From NCBI GenBank assembly GCA_902788095.1, contig CADAIT010000001.1:1-64000 (forward strand): a DNA stretch of 64,000 nucleotides, in the 5' to 3' direction. The notes under the pieces were generated by a model that made no database searches, was not told where the DNA came from, and was given only the letters and a program-made list of their open reading frames with translations. The DNA comes from an uncultured Bacteroidia bacterium. GTDB lineage: Bacteria > Bacteroidota > Bacteroidia > Bacteroidales > UBA932. Made by a program: the position numbers and the translations under genes. Shown here in pieces: positions 14,623-23,907 of this stretch (position 1 is its first letter; every line of letters begins with the position of its first letter).

Positions 14623-16818
14623 ATGGATTTCAAGCTGCATTCAGATTATCAACCTTCCGGCGACCAGCCGGAGGCCATCGACCAATTGTGCAAGGCCCTG
14701 GAGCAGGGTGTCCAGGATGTTACGCTGCTTGGCGTAACCGGTTCGGGCAAGACCTTCACCATGGCCAACGTCATTCAGCGGCTGCAGCGGCCGGCTCTTA
14801 TCCTGAGCCACAACAAAACCCTGGCCGCCCAGCTGTACGGAGAATTCAAAGCCTTCTTTCCGGACAACGCGGTGGAGTACTTTGTCTCCTACTACGATTA
14901 TTACCAGCCGGAGGCGTATATTCCCACCACCGATACCTACATAGAAAAGGACCTGAGCATCAACGACAAGATTGACGAGCTGCGGGTCAGCGCCGCCAGC
15001 GCCCTCATGAGCGGCAGGCGGGACGTCATCGTCATATCGTCCGTGAGCTGCCTGTACGGAATAGGCAATCCCGACGATTTCCACGACCAGACCGTTACGG
15101 TGCGCAAAGGCGAGCAAATGTCCATGACGCGCCTGTTGTATAAAATAGTGGATGCGCTGTACTACCGGACGGAGACCGATTTCAAGCGCGGCTCCTTCCG
15201 CGTGCGAGGGGATACCATCGATATATTTTTGGGCGGCGCGGACTATGCCGCCCGCATCGAGTTCTTCGGGGACGAGGTGGACCGGATTGCGCTCATCGAC
15301 CCGGTGAGCGGGGCCGTTTTTGAGGAAATGGACAAGATTGACCTCTATCCGGCGAAGAACTTTGTCACTTCCAAGGAAAAGGGTGCCAAAGCCGTAAGCC
15401 AGATTCAGGAGGACCTGGTGAAGCAGGTGGAATACTTCGAGTCCGTCGGCAAGTTCCTGGAGGCAAAGCGTCTGAAGCAGCGCGTGGAATATGACATCGA
15501 GATGATAAAGGAGATGGGCTACTGTCCCGGCGTGGAAAACTACTCCCGCTATTTCGACGGCCGCAAGCCCGGCCAGCGCCCCTTTACCCTGATAGACTAT
15601 TTTCCGGACGACTTCCTGGTGTTCATCGACGAAAGCCATGTCACGCTCCCCCAGATCCGCGCCATGTACGGCGGCGACCATTCCCGCAAGGAAACGCTGG
15701 TGGAATACGGCTTCCGGCTTCCCGCCGCCAGCGACAACCGCCCGCTCACCTTCGAGGAGTTTGAAGCGGTGACGGGCCAGACCGTATATGTAAGCGCCAC
15801 CCCTGCCGACTACGAACTGTCCAAGTCAGAAGGCCTGGTGGTGGAACAGATTGTGCGCCCGACCGGCCTTCTGGACCCGCCCATCGAGGTTCGTCCCACC
15901 AAAAACCAGGTGGACGACCTCATGGAAGAGATTCAGCAGCGGGCCGCCAAGGACGAACGTGTGCTGGTGACCACCCTCACCAAGCGCATGGCGGAGGAAC
16001 TGGACAGCTACTTCACCAAAACCGGCATCCGTTGCCGATACATCCATTCCGACGTGGACACCGCTGAGCGCGTGGAAATCATCGAAGACTTCAAGAACGG
16101 CCTCTTCGACGTCCTGATCGGCGTAAACCTCCTGCGCGAGGGCCTGGACATCCCCACCGTCTCGCTGGTGGCCATATTGGATGCCGACAAGGAGGGGTTC
16201 CTGCGCAGCGGCCGCGCCCTCACCCAGACCGCCGGCCGTGCAGCCCGCAACATCAACGGCCTGGTTATCATGTATGCCGACACCATCACGGACAGCATGG
16301 ACGAAACCATCCGCGAAACAGCTCGTCGCAGAGCCAAACAACAGGAATACAACAAGTTGCACGGAATTACGCCCAAACAGGTACAGGTCCGCGCCAACGT
16401 ACTCATGAGCGAGCTGGTGAAATCCGGGGACGACACCACCCACATGAGCGGTTTCCTGAACCCGGCCTTGCAGAACAGTGTCACCGGCCATGTCAGCGCA
16501 CGCGATTCCGTTTCCGACCCCACCTATGTCCCCAGCGCCTCCGAACTGGGCAAGGGCGACGTGAGCGTAGGCCTCGGGCACGACGCCAGGCGCGAAGGGA
16601 CATCGGCCTATGTGGACGGTTACATCCAGGCCGACCTGGCCGCCGTCCTCCAGGACCCGGTCATCCGCTCCATGTCCCGCGAACAGGTGGAGAAAGCCGC
16701 CGAAGAAGCCCGGCGCAAGATGCAGAAAGCCGCGGCCGACCTGGACTTCACCGCCGCCGCCCGCTTCCGCGACGAAATGTGGGCCCTGCAGCAGTACCTG
16801 AAGGTGTGGAGGGAATAA
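14623..16818 (+). CDS. uvrB: Excinuclease ABC subunit B
   Basis: Damage-verification helicase of nucleotide excision repair. Walker A GVTGSGKT is at residues 37-44, the DNA-gripping beta-hairpin region includes [11 protein letters not shown], the DEAD-like box is DESH, and motif VI is [11 protein letters not shown]-terminal UVR motif ([20 protein letters not shown]) contacts UvrC. ATG 14623 ([10 protein letters not shown]) is used because the promoter box ends at 14605. At 731 aa it is longer than most UvrB: about 70 residues, rich in Ser, Gly and Asp, separate the helicase core from the UVR motif. uvrA and uvrC are not in the window. Confidence 0.97.
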   Translation: MDFKLHSDYQPSGDQPEAIDQLCKALEQGVQDVTLLGVTGSGKTFTMANVIQRLQRPALILSHNKTLAAQLYGEFKAFFPDNAVEYFVSYYDYYQPEAYIPTTDTYIEKDLSINDKIDELRVSAASALMSGRRDVIVISSVSCLYGIGNPDDFHDQTVTVRKGEQMSMTRLLYKIVDALYYRTETDFKRGSFRVRGDTIDIFLGGADYAARIEFFGDEVDRIALIDPVSGAVFEEMDKIDLYPAKNFVTSKEKGAKAVSQIQEDLVKQVEYFESVGKFLEAKRLKQRVEYDIEMIKEMGYCPGVENYSRYFDGRKPGQRPFTLIDYFPDDFLVFIDESHVTLPQIRAMYGGDHSRKETLVEYGFRLPAASDNRPLTFEEFEAVTGQTVYVSATPADYELSKSEGLVVEQIVRPTGLLDPPIEVRPTKNQVDDLMEEIQQRAAKDERVLVTTLTKRMAEELDSYFTKTGIRCRYIHSDVDTAERVEIIEDFKNGLFDVLIGVNLLREGLDIPTVSLVAILDADKEGFLRSGRALTQTAGRAARNINGLVIMYADTITDSMDETIRETARRRAKQQEYNKLHGITPKQVQVRANVLMSELVKSGDDTTHMSGFLNPALQNSVTGHVSARDSVSDPTYVPSASELGKGDVSVGLGHDARREGTSAYVDGYIQADLAAVLQDPVIRSMSREQVEKAAEEARRKMQKAAADLDFTAAARFRDEMWALQQYLKVWRE

Positions 16819-16906
16819 TGCCATTCTCCAGGGCCAGGTGCACCACGTAAAAAACCGCCTTGCCCTCACCATAAAGGAAAAACCGGTTTTGCAAACAAGA
16901 ACGGCC

Positions 16907-19012
16907 CTATTGGCGCACCACTTTTATCACGTGCTTCAAAACACGGATTTGCGAAAGAATTTTGTCCAGCTCCAGGTTGGAGGGGACGGAGATTTTCATG
17001 CTGATTTCCCAGGTGCCGTTCCGCGGATTCTCGACAACGGTAAAGCTGCGGATACTGGCCTTGAAATGGCCTACCGTCTCCAGGATGCTGCCTGAGGCGC
17101 TTTCTTCATCGGCCACCACCTTGATTCCCACCTGAAAACTGCCGCCGGAAAGGCTTTCGGCCCATTTCACCTTTTGGATGCGGTAGGGATACAGTTCCAG
17201 CAGGCGGGCGGCGTTGGGGCAGGTGATGCGGTGAATCTTGATGCCGTCCGTACGCGTCACAAAGCCGAAGACATCGTCCCCGAACACCGGATTGCAGCAC
17301 TTGGACATCTTGTAGTCCAGCCCCTTCACGTTTTTGGCATTGAGCACCAGGATGTCCTCCCTGGATGCGTTCGGGCGACGCTGCTTGACCTGGGCGACTA
17401 CGGCCTCCGCCGCTTCCACGGATGCGGCATGGCGTTCCGCCTCGCCAAGGATATAGTCCTTGACCTGGTTCACGTCCACAGTCCCCACGCCCACGGCCGC
17501 ATAGAAAGCCGTCAATGAACTGTAACCCAGTTTCTTGCGAAGTTCCGTGAGCATGTCGTCCGGAAGTTCCAGCTTCCAGTTCTTGAGACGGCGCTCCAGG
17601 AGTTCCCGGCCATCCACAGCCCGGCTCTGCTCCTGCTGCACAAGCGCCTGCTTCACCTTGGCGCGCGCCTTGGAACTCACCACCCATCCCAGCCAGTCCT
17701 GGTTGGGACGCTGGTTTTTGGATGTAAGGATTTCCACCACATCGCCCGTTGAGAGCTTTTCCCGGATGGAGACGGCCTTTCCGTTCACCTTGGCGCCGGA
17801 ACAGTGCGCACCGATATTGGTATGGATGCCGAACGCGAAATCCAGCACCGTGGAACCGGCACTCAGAATGCGCAATTCTCCGGTAGGGGTAAACACGAAA
17901 ATTTCCTTGTCCGGCGGCTGCGGAAGATCTTCCGGATTGTCCGAGCCGGGATGCTCCAGGGCGTAACGCACACTCTTGAGCCAGGTATCCAGCGAGGCTT
18001 CCCGCTTGATGCCTTTGTAGGACCAGTGGCTGGCAAAACCGTTCTCCGCTATGTCATCCATGCGCTTGGTGCGGATTTGCACCTCCACGTAGGCGCCGTC
18101 GCGGTTCTTGACCGTGATGTGCAGGCTCTCATACCCGTTGGGCTTGGGATTGGTCACCCAGTCCCGCAGGCGCCTGGTATCGGGCTCATACTCCTCCGTT
18201 ACGAAGGAATACACCTGCCAGCAGAGGTCCTTCTCCCGCTTGTGGTCTTCCCCGTCGCAGTCGATGATGAAGCGGATGGCAAAAACGTCATAAACACCCT
18301 CGAACGGCACTTTCTGCTTCACCATCTTCTGCCAGATGGAGTAAGCGGCCTTGGTGCGGATTTTCAGCTTGTACCGGATGCCGGCCTCCGAAAGTTTCCG
18401 TTTCAGCGGTTCGATAAACTCCGCCATGAGCTTCTCACGGTCCTTCTCCCCTGCTTTCAGTTTATTGGTGATAAGCCTGTACTGCTCCGGCTGGGCATAG
18501 TTCAGGTAAATGTCCTCCATCTCCCGCTTCATGTTGTACAGGCCCAGCTGGTGCGCCAGGGGGATGTACAGCATCAGGGTTTCCAGAATTTTCTGCTCAC
18601 GGTTGCTTTTGGGGAACATGGGCAGGCTGCGCATCACTTCCAGGCGGTCCGCCAGCTTGAGCACGGTCACGCGCGGGTCCCGTGAATACTGGATGATAAG
18701 TTTCTTGTAATTCTCCGCCTCCAGGCGTGTATCCTTGGGCTTGATGGTGGCAATTTTGTTGAGCCCGTCCACCAGGGTAAAAATGGCCTCTCCCCACTCC
18801 GCAGTCTTCACCTCGTAACCGGCCATCCGGCTGGCCTCGTGCAGATAAACGGCGGCTATGCACTCTTCCGGGAGGCCTATCTCCTCCCTGACTATCTGCG
18901 CCACGGCATCCGGATGGCCCATGAACGGCGTTCCGTCGTAACGGGTCCGGTCCTTGAGGACCGACGCCGCCACTTCACGTGCTTTGTTTACAATTTCCGT
19001 GGAACTGCTCAT
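16907..19012 (-). CDS. RelA/SpoT-family (p)ppGpp synthetase, hydrolase site altered
   Basis: Long Rel protein (701 aa). An HD-type hydrolase region lies at residues 1-150, the (p)ppGpp synthetase at about 200-330 (GYESLHITVK, EVQIRTKRMDDIAE), the TGS domain at about 380-445 and an ACT domain at the C-terminus. The HD motif that binds Mn reads YLHEAS (His58-Glu59) instead of HDVVEDT, and the later KLADRLxNMRT motif reads KLADRLEVMRSL. I infer a synthetase with weak or absent hydrolase activity. The gene is the last of the rpsA-rnz-glucosaminidase-mltG run. Bacteroidota often carry a second, bifunctional Rel elsewhere; it is not in this window. Confidence 0.9.
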   Translation of the reverse strand: MSSSTEIVNKAREVAASVLKDRTRYDGTPFMGHPDAVAQIVREEIGLPEECIAAVYLHEASRMAGYEVKTAEWGEAIFTLVDGLNKIATIKPKDTRLEAENYKKLIIQYSRDPRVTVLKLADRLEVMRSLPMFPKSNREQKILETLMLYIPLAHQLGLYNMKREMEDIYLNYAQPEQYRLITNKLKAGEKDREKLMAEFIEPLKRKLSEAGIRYKLKIRTKAAYSIWQKMVKQKVPFEGVYDVFAIRFIIDCDGEDHKREKDLCWQVYSFVTEEYEPDTRRLRDWVTNPKPNGYESLHITVKNRDGAYVEVQIRTKRMDDIAENGFASHWSYKGIKREASLDTWLKSVRYALEHPGSDNPEDLPQPPDKEIFVFTPTGELRILSAGSTVLDFAFGIHTNIGAHCSGAKVNGKAVSIREKLSTGDVVEILTSKNQRPNQDWLGWVVSSKARAKVKQALVQQEQSRAVDGRELLERRLKNWKLELPDDMLTELRKKLGYSSLTAFYAAVGVGTVDVNQVKDYILGEAERHAASVEAAEAVVAQVKQRRPNASREDILVLNAKNVKGLDYKMSKCCNPVFGDDVFGFVTRTDGIKIHRITCPNAARLLELYPYRIQKVKWAESLSGGSFQVGIKVVADEESASGSILETVGHFKASIRSFTVVENPRNGTWEISMKISVPSNLELDKILSQIRVLKHVIKVVRQ

Positions 19013-19026
19013 CTGACTTATATTTA

Positions 19027-20049
19027 CTAACGGGCGCGCTGACGTTCCGTGAGGGCGCGCTGGAACGCCCGGGCGTTGGCCAGGTGTTCTGCGTAAGAGG
19101 ATGCGAAACGATGCCTTCCGTTAAACGCAGGGTCCGCACAGAAAAAGATATAATTGTGGCTGTCCGGGTGCAGCACTGCCTCCAGGCAGCTTTTGGGCGG
19201 GCAGGAAATGGGGCCCGGGGGTAACCCCATGTACATATAGGTATTGTACGGCGAATCCACCAGAAGGTGCGACTTGAGAACGCGGTTGAGCTGGTAATCG
19301 AAACAATAGGCCACGGTAGGGTCGGCCTGGAGTTTCATCCCCGTGCGCAGGCGGTTCAGGTACACGGCCGCAATCGCCGGCTGTTCCGGGACATATTTGG
19401 TTTCCCCGTCCACGATGGACGCCAGCGTGCTGACCTCCTGCAAGGTAAGGCCCAACTTCTGTGCGGCGTCCTTGCGCTCCGCCGTCCACCAGGCGTTGCG
19501 CTGCTCCACCAGGCGGTCCATGATTTCCGGCACCGACGCCGTCCAGAGGAACTGATAGGTGTCCGGAAGGATGAGGGTGAACAAGTGCGTGCGCGTAACG
19601 CCGTAGCGGGCCAGCGAGTCGTTGGAGCCGATAAAAGCGGCGACCCGGGCGGAATCCACCATCATCTGGGAGCCGATTTTACGTGCAAGATCCCCCTCGC
19701 GCCGGATGCTGCCGGACAGGGTAAGGTTCACAGGAGTTTGCCACCCCCTTTCCAGCATGCGCTTCACATACATGCTGGTGCAGGTGGAGTCCAGCAGATA
19801 GTGTCCGGGCTTTACCTCCCTGACTTCCCGGAAAACACGCCGGAAACTGGATGCCTTTTTCACTTTTCCGCCGCTCAGGATATCGTCTTCCACCTCTTCC
19901 AGGCTCATGTCCGGATAGATGTACAGGTGCCGGACACCCGTAAAATTGGGAACCTTGCGGTCGTACCACATACGATAGGCTTTCACCGCCCCCCATACGA
20001 GCAGCAGGACGGCCGCCACGGCCCCTGTCCAGACAAGTACTTTTTTCAT
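19027..20049 (-). CDS. mltG: Endolytic transglycosylase MltG
   Basis: Membrane-anchored enzyme that cleaves nascent glycan strands and sets their length. One N-terminal membrane segment (VLVWTGAVAAVLLLVWGAV, residues 4-22) is followed by the YceG domain, with LQADPTVAY, NTYMYMGLPPGPIS and NYIFFC as family signatures. The active-site segment usually reads IVEKET; here it is SIVDGET with Asp214 at the position aligned to the catalytic Glu, and Glu216 retained. Length 340 aa is normal. It begins 1 nt after the glucosaminidase stop, so two peptidoglycan hydrolases are co-expressed. The Glu-to-Asp change is worth checking. Confidence 0.9.
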   Translation of the reverse strand: MKKVLVWTGAVAAVLLLVWGAVKAYRMWYDRKVPNFTGVRHLYIYPDMSLEEVEDDILSGGKVKKASSFRRVFREVREVKPGHYLLDSTCTSMYVKRMLERGWQTPVNLTLSGSIRREGDLARKIGSQMMVDSARVAAFIGSNDSLARYGVTRTHLFTLILPDTYQFLWTASVPEIMDRLVEQRNAWWTAERKDAAQKLGLTLQEVSTLASIVDGETKYVPEQPAIAAVYLNRLRTGMKLQADPTVAYCFDYQLNRVLKSHLLVDSPYNTYMYMGLPPGPISCPPKSCLEAVLHPDSHNYIFFCADPAFNGRHRFASSYAEHLANARAFQRALTERQRAR

Positions 20050-20050
20050 G

Positions 20051-21034
20051 TCAACGGAGTTTAATGCTGTCTCCCTCCTGCAACTCCACGGGCGCCGTAA
20101 GACCGTTCAGTTTCATGATGGCTTTCTGCCGCACGCCGAAGCGCTGGCAGATGGCGTGGAAATCTTCACCGTCTTCCGCCACGATGTACATCTCCAAGCC
20201 CTTGGGAGCCTGGTTTTTCTTGGCCTGCAGGTAAACAATCTCGCCGGGCGCCGGGACAGCACCCTTCTCCACTTCATTGTAACGCAGGATTTCCCATTTG
20301 AAGAGGTGATATTCCTTGGCGATGGACGCATAGGTTTCCCCTTCCATGGCATACACGAAAGGCACACCGTTCAGCGAAAACAGTTGACGGGAAAGCGCAA
20401 AATGGAAGTCTTCGCTGGGCTGCACGATATCCGTTTCGTCCGATATCACCGACGTGGCGGCCGTCGGACGCACCGCCACGGGTTCCTCAATTTTGTTCGG
20501 TGCCTCCGGCAAAGCGGCTTCCACTTCCTCGGGAACGATGTCGAAGCGGGTCAGCTCATACTCCTCGATGTATTTGATGAGTTTGGCGGGATACTTGGGA
20601 TCCGTCGCATAACCGGCCTGCTTGAGACCGTATGCCCACCCCTTGTAATCCGTACGTTCCAGGTCGAAGAGGAACTTGTAACGGTCGCGGTAACGGAGGA
20701 AGTCCGAATGGTCCCGGAAACTTTGGGCCGCCGAGTCGTACACGCGGAAACACTCGTTCCTGGTATCGTCGTCCCTATGCATCGTGCGACCTGTCCAGCC
20801 CTTGTGGCACTTGATGCCAAAGTGGTTGTTGCCCTTGACGGCCAGGGGAGACTGCCCGGAACCGGATTCCAGGATGCCCTGGGCCAGGGTAATGCTGGCC
20901 GGCACACCGCTGCGAAGCATTTCCTGCACGGCGATGTCGGAATAAGTATTGATGTATTTCTCCTGCAGCGTCTGGGCAAAAAGCGACAGCGGAAGGAGGA
21001 GCGCAAAAAGGAACGGAAACAATTTTTTCATCAT
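20051..21034 (-). CDS. Secreted glucosaminidase with C-terminal LysM-like repeats
   Basis: Peptidoglycan hydrolase. A signal peptide (KLFPFLFALLLPLSLFAQ) leads into a glucosaminidase domain: SITLAQGILESGSGQS with the catalytic Glu, and GNNHFGIKCHKGW, at about residues 45-75. After a linker, two LysM-like modules (about 215-262 and 272-327) would bind cell wall. I chose the tandem ATG at 21034 because it opens the signal peptide; the upstream ATG at 21073 would add 13 residues read from a dispersed repeat. It lies in the rpsA-rnz run and is followed directly by mltG. Confidence 0.88.
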   Translation of the reverse strand: MMKKLFPFLFALLLPLSLFAQTLQEKYINTYSDIAVQEMLRSGVPASITLAQGILESGSGQSPLAVKGNNHFGIKCHKGWTGRTMHRDDDTRNECFRVYDSAAQSFRDHSDFLRYRDRYKFLFDLERTDYKGWAYGLKQAGYATDPKYPAKLIKYIEEYELTRFDIVPEEVEAALPEAPNKIEEPVAVRPTAATSVISDETDIVQPSEDFHFALSRQLFSLNGVPFVYAMEGETYASIAKEYHLFKWEILRYNEVEKGAVPAPGEIVYLQAKKNQAPKGLEMYIVAEDGEDFHAICQRFGVRQKAIMKLNGLTAPVELQEGDSIKLR

Positions 21035-21041
21035 AGCACTG

Positions 21042-21072
21042 TTATTCTGAGGGCACCGCCCGAAGAATCTCA
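21042..21072. repeat. Dispersed ATTCTGAGC-family repeat
   Basis: An imperfect palindrome: TTATTCTGAGGG and CCCGAAGAATCTC flank GCACCG. It occupies most of the gap between rnz and the glucosaminidase gene, 7 nt upstream of the latter's start. Confidence 0.55.
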
Positions 21073-21096
21073 AGTTGCTAAGTTAAAAAGAAAAAA

Positions 21097-22017
21097 TCAA
21101 ATTTGGTAGATATCGCCGTCGGAAGTGGCAAAAGTTTCAGGGAAAACGCTGCGGCACTCCGCCTCATACGCTTTCGCCTCGCCGCTGCGGGAAGAATAAT
21201 GGCCGATGAGCAGCTTCTCCGCTCCGGCCTCCAGGGCTGCCTTCGCCGCCTGGAGCGTAGTGGAATGATGCCGCCGGGCACCCTGGTCGGCAAGTTCCTG
21301 CATATAGGTGGCCTCGTGATAGATGACGGTGGTTCCGCGCAGCCATTCGGCTTCCTCCGCAAAGGGCGCGGTGTCGGAGCAATAGGCATAGCTCCGCGGC
21401 ACGAAGGGCTTGTAGGCGGCCTCCGAAGCCGGAATCCTGCTTCCGTCGGCACGGAGTACATCCTCCCCTCTTTTCAATGTGCCGATTTCCGTAAGGGTAA
21501 GGCCGTACTGTTCAATGGCCTCCTTGCGCACATTGAAGGGCGGTTCCTTCTCTGCGAAGCGGAAACCGAAGGTCTCGATGCCGTGATTCAGCGGAAACGC
21601 CCGGACCTCGATGCTTTTTGTCTCAAGGATGGTCTCCGGGGCCTTCATTTTCAGGGGTGTGAACCGAATCTCATACGCCAGCCCGTCCCCATAATAGCTG
21701 AGGAAGAATTTGAGGATGGGGCCGAAGTTCACCGGGGCGAAAATGTTCAGCGGCGTCTGACGGCCTTTCATGCCCAGGGTACTCAGCAGGCCGAAGATAC
21801 CGAAGACATGGTCCCCGTGGATATGCGAAAGGAAGACGGAATCCAGTTTCATCATGGGGATACGCTCCTCCACCATCCGGTACTGGGTTCCTTCCCCGCA
21901 GTCAATAAGGAATAAGCGCCCATGCAGGTTGAGAGCTTGGGCGCTTTGATTCCGGCCCTTGACCGGCATGGCCGAAGCCGTGCCGAGCAAGGTCAATGTG
22001 AACGGGTTATTACTCAC
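21097..22017 (-). CDS. rnz: Ribonuclease Z
   Basis: Endonuclease that trims tRNA 3' trailers; metallo-beta-lactamase fold with two zinc ions. The core motif SHIHGDH is at residues 64-70, with GTASAMP at the N-terminus, DTAPF, HEATY and GHYSSR near 272 completing the metal and phosphate sites. Length 306 aa is the short bacterial RNase Z form. Its start overlaps the end of rpsA by 8 nt, so translational coupling is likely. The tRNA-Thr in this window encodes no CCA, which makes 3' trimming by RNase Z relevant. Confidence 0.95.
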   Translation of the reverse strand: MSNNPFTLTLLGTASAMPVKGRNQSAQALNLHGRLFLIDCGEGTQYRMVEERIPMMKLDSVFLSHIHGDHVFGIFGLLSTLGMKGRQTPLNIFAPVNFGPILKFFLSYYGDGLAYEIRFTPLKMKAPETILETKSIEVRAFPLNHGIETFGFRFAEKEPPFNVRKEAIEQYGLTLTEIGTLKRGEDVLRADGSRIPASEAAYKPFVPRSYAYCSDTAPFAEEAEWLRGTTVIYHEATYMQELADQGARRHHSTTLQAAKAALEAGAEKLLIGHYSSRSGEAKAYEAECRSVFPETFATSDGDIYQI

Positions 22018-23791
22018 CCTTTTCCATCTGCTCCTTCAAGGCAGCCAGGGCGGAGATGTCACCGAGGGTGGTCTTCTCCACATTGCTCTGGACCTTCTTG
22101 ATGGCCTTCTTGGCGGTTTCGGCCTCGGCGTTTTCACGGGCGGCTTTCACCTCCTGATAGGTGCGGACGTGGGAAACACGGATGGTGCGGGTGCTGCGGC
22201 GCAGATCCACAACCTTCACGGGAAGGGTCTCGCCCACGAGGGCCTGCTTGCCATCTTCCTTCACCATTTCACGGTTGAAGGCGGTAACCTCGGTGCCGTC
22301 GGCGAAGGTGAGGGTGGTGTTCTTGTCACCGGCAGCCGTAACAGTGGCTTCTACCTCGGTACCCACAGGATACTTGGCCTCGAGCTCGTCCCAAGGGTTG
22401 GGCGTAAGCTGCTTGTGGCCCAGGGAAAGTTTGTGGCTGTTCTCGTCAAAGTCCAGGATGACAACGTCGATGACGTCGCCGGTCTGAACCATCTCCGCAG
22501 GATGCTTGATTTTGTTCCAGCTGAGGTCGGAGATGTGGATAAGGCCCTCGACGCCGTCTTCCAGCTCAGCGAACACGCCGAAGTTGGTGATGTTGCGGAC
22601 AGTAGCCTTATGCTGGGAACCGACGGGATATTTCTCGCGGATGCTCTCCCAAGGATTGGCGGTGAGCTGCTTGATGCCGAGGGACATCTTGCGGGCCTCG
22701 CGGTCCAGGGTAAGAATGACGGCCTCTACCTCGTCGCCCATTTTCAGGAATTCCTGGGCGCTGTGCAGACGGGGGCTCCAGCTCATTTCGCTCACGTGAA
22801 CCAGGCCTTCCACGCCGGGTTCCACCTCTACGAAGGCACCGTAGTCGGCCACGGCCACCACTTTGCCCTTCACGGTGTCACCCACCTTGAGGTCTGCGGA
22901 GAGAGCCTCCCACGGGTGCGGAGTAAGCTGCTTGAGACCGAGAGCGATACGTTTCTGCTGCTCGTTGAAGTCCAGGACGACCACGTTGATTTTCTGGTCC
23001 AGGGCAACCACCTCTTCCGGATGGGAGATGCGGCCCCAGCTGAGGTCGGTGATGTGGATGAGACCGTCCACGCCGCCCAGGTCCACGAACACACCGTAGT
23101 TGGTGATGTTCTTGACAACGCCTTCCAGCACCTGGCCCTTCTCCAGCTTGGAGATGAGTTCTGCGCGCTTGAGTTCCTGCTCGGCCTCCAGGAGGGCTTT
23201 GTGCGAAACGACCACGTTGCGGAATTCCTGATTGATTTTCACAATCTTGAAGTCCATGGTGGTATCTACGAATACGTCGTAGTCACGGATGGGCTTGATG
23301 TCGATCTGGGAGCCCGGGAGGAAAGCCTCGATACCGAACACGTCCACAATCATACCGCCCTTGGTGCGGGTCTTGACATAACCCTTCACCACTTCGCCGC
23401 TTTCGTAAGCAGCGTTTACCATATCCCAAGACTTGAGCTGACGCGCCTTCTTGTGGGAGATGACGAGCTGACCTTTGCGGTCTTCGGCGCTCTCGACAAG
23501 CACTTCCACCTTGTCACCCACCTTGAGGTCCGGGTTGTAGCGGAATTCGGGAGCGGAGATTACACCTTCGCTCTTGGCGCCGATGTTCACCACAACTTCG
23601 CGTTTGTTGATGGAGGTGACGACACCTTCCACCACTTCGTTTTCGGTCACCTTGGAGAGGGTCTGCTCATACTTGGCAAGCGTTTCCTCCTTGGAGCTCT
23701 TGTCCACGCCTTCGTTCTCAAAAGCATCCCAGTCGAAGTTTTCGGGAGCGACAGAGGCGTTCAGCACAGTGTTTTTAATTTCTTCAGACAT
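22010..23791 (-). CDS. rpsA: 30S ribosomal protein S1
   Basis: mRNA-binding ribosomal protein. Six S1 (OB-fold) repeats are visible over 593 aa. The first two are the divergent ribosome-docking pair (from about residue 50 and 133). Three strong copies follow, each with a GLIHITDLSW-like core and ending in a GLKQLTPHPW-like segment, then a degenerate sixth. The promoter is TATATTTG at 23869-23876. A leader hairpin (23837-23863) lies at the predicted transcript 5' end. rnz overlaps its 3' end by 8 nt and begins a run of five co-directional genes. Confidence 0.97.
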   Translation of the reverse strand: MSEEIKNTVLNASVAPENFDWDAFENEGVDKSSKEETLAKYEQTLSKVTENEVVEGVVTSINKREVVVNIGAKSEGVISAPEFRYNPDLKVGDKVEVLVESAEDRKGQLVISHKKARQLKSWDMVNAAYESGEVVKGYVKTRTKGGMIVDVFGIEAFLPGSQIDIKPIRDYDVFVDTTMDFKIVKINQEFRNVVVSHKALLEAEQELKRAELISKLEKGQVLEGVVKNITNYGVFVDLGGVDGLIHITDLSWGRISHPEEVVALDQKINVVVLDFNEQQKRIALGLKQLTPHPWEALSADLKVGDTVKGKVVAVADYGAFVEVEPGVEGLVHVSEMSWSPRLHSAQEFLKMGDEVEAVILTLDREARKMSLGIKQLTANPWESIREKYPVGSQHKATVRNITNFGVFAELEDGVEGLIHISDLSWNKIKHPAEMVQTGDVIDVVILDFDENSHKLSLGHKQLTPNPWDELEAKYPVGTEVEATVTAAGDKNTTLTFADGTEVTAFNREMVKEDGKQALVGETLPVKVVDLRRSTRTIRVSHVRTYQEVKAARENAEAETAKKAIKKVQSNVEKTTLGDISALAALKEQMEKGE

Positions 23792-23836
23792 AAATTTGAC
23801 TTGAAAAATTAGTAGTTAAACATTATTTTTTGAGCC

Positions 23837-23876
23837 TTTTCCCCGCACATGGGCGGGAAAAAAGCGCGCAAATATA
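23837..23876 (-). promoter_or_regulatory. rpsA promoter and 5' hairpin
   Basis: TATATTTG box (23869-23876, minus strand). The transcript would start near 23862, directly in a GC-rich hairpin (TTTTCCC...GGGGAAAA, one bulge, 23837-23863). It could be a transcript stabiliser or an autoregulatory site; this is inference. Confidence 0.5.
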
Positions 23877-23907
23877 CATATAAATATTTGATTTTGCAAT
23901 AACTGCC

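Noticed and set aside
13317-14975. 552-codon plus-strand frame across the OmpA-family gene
   Set aside because: Antisense to a clear OmpA-family protein and runs through both promoters and into uvrB out of phase.
21959-23812. 617-codon open frame antisense to rpsA
   Set aside because: It mirrors the codon periodicity of the six S1 repeats; the sense strand is unambiguously ribosomal protein S1.
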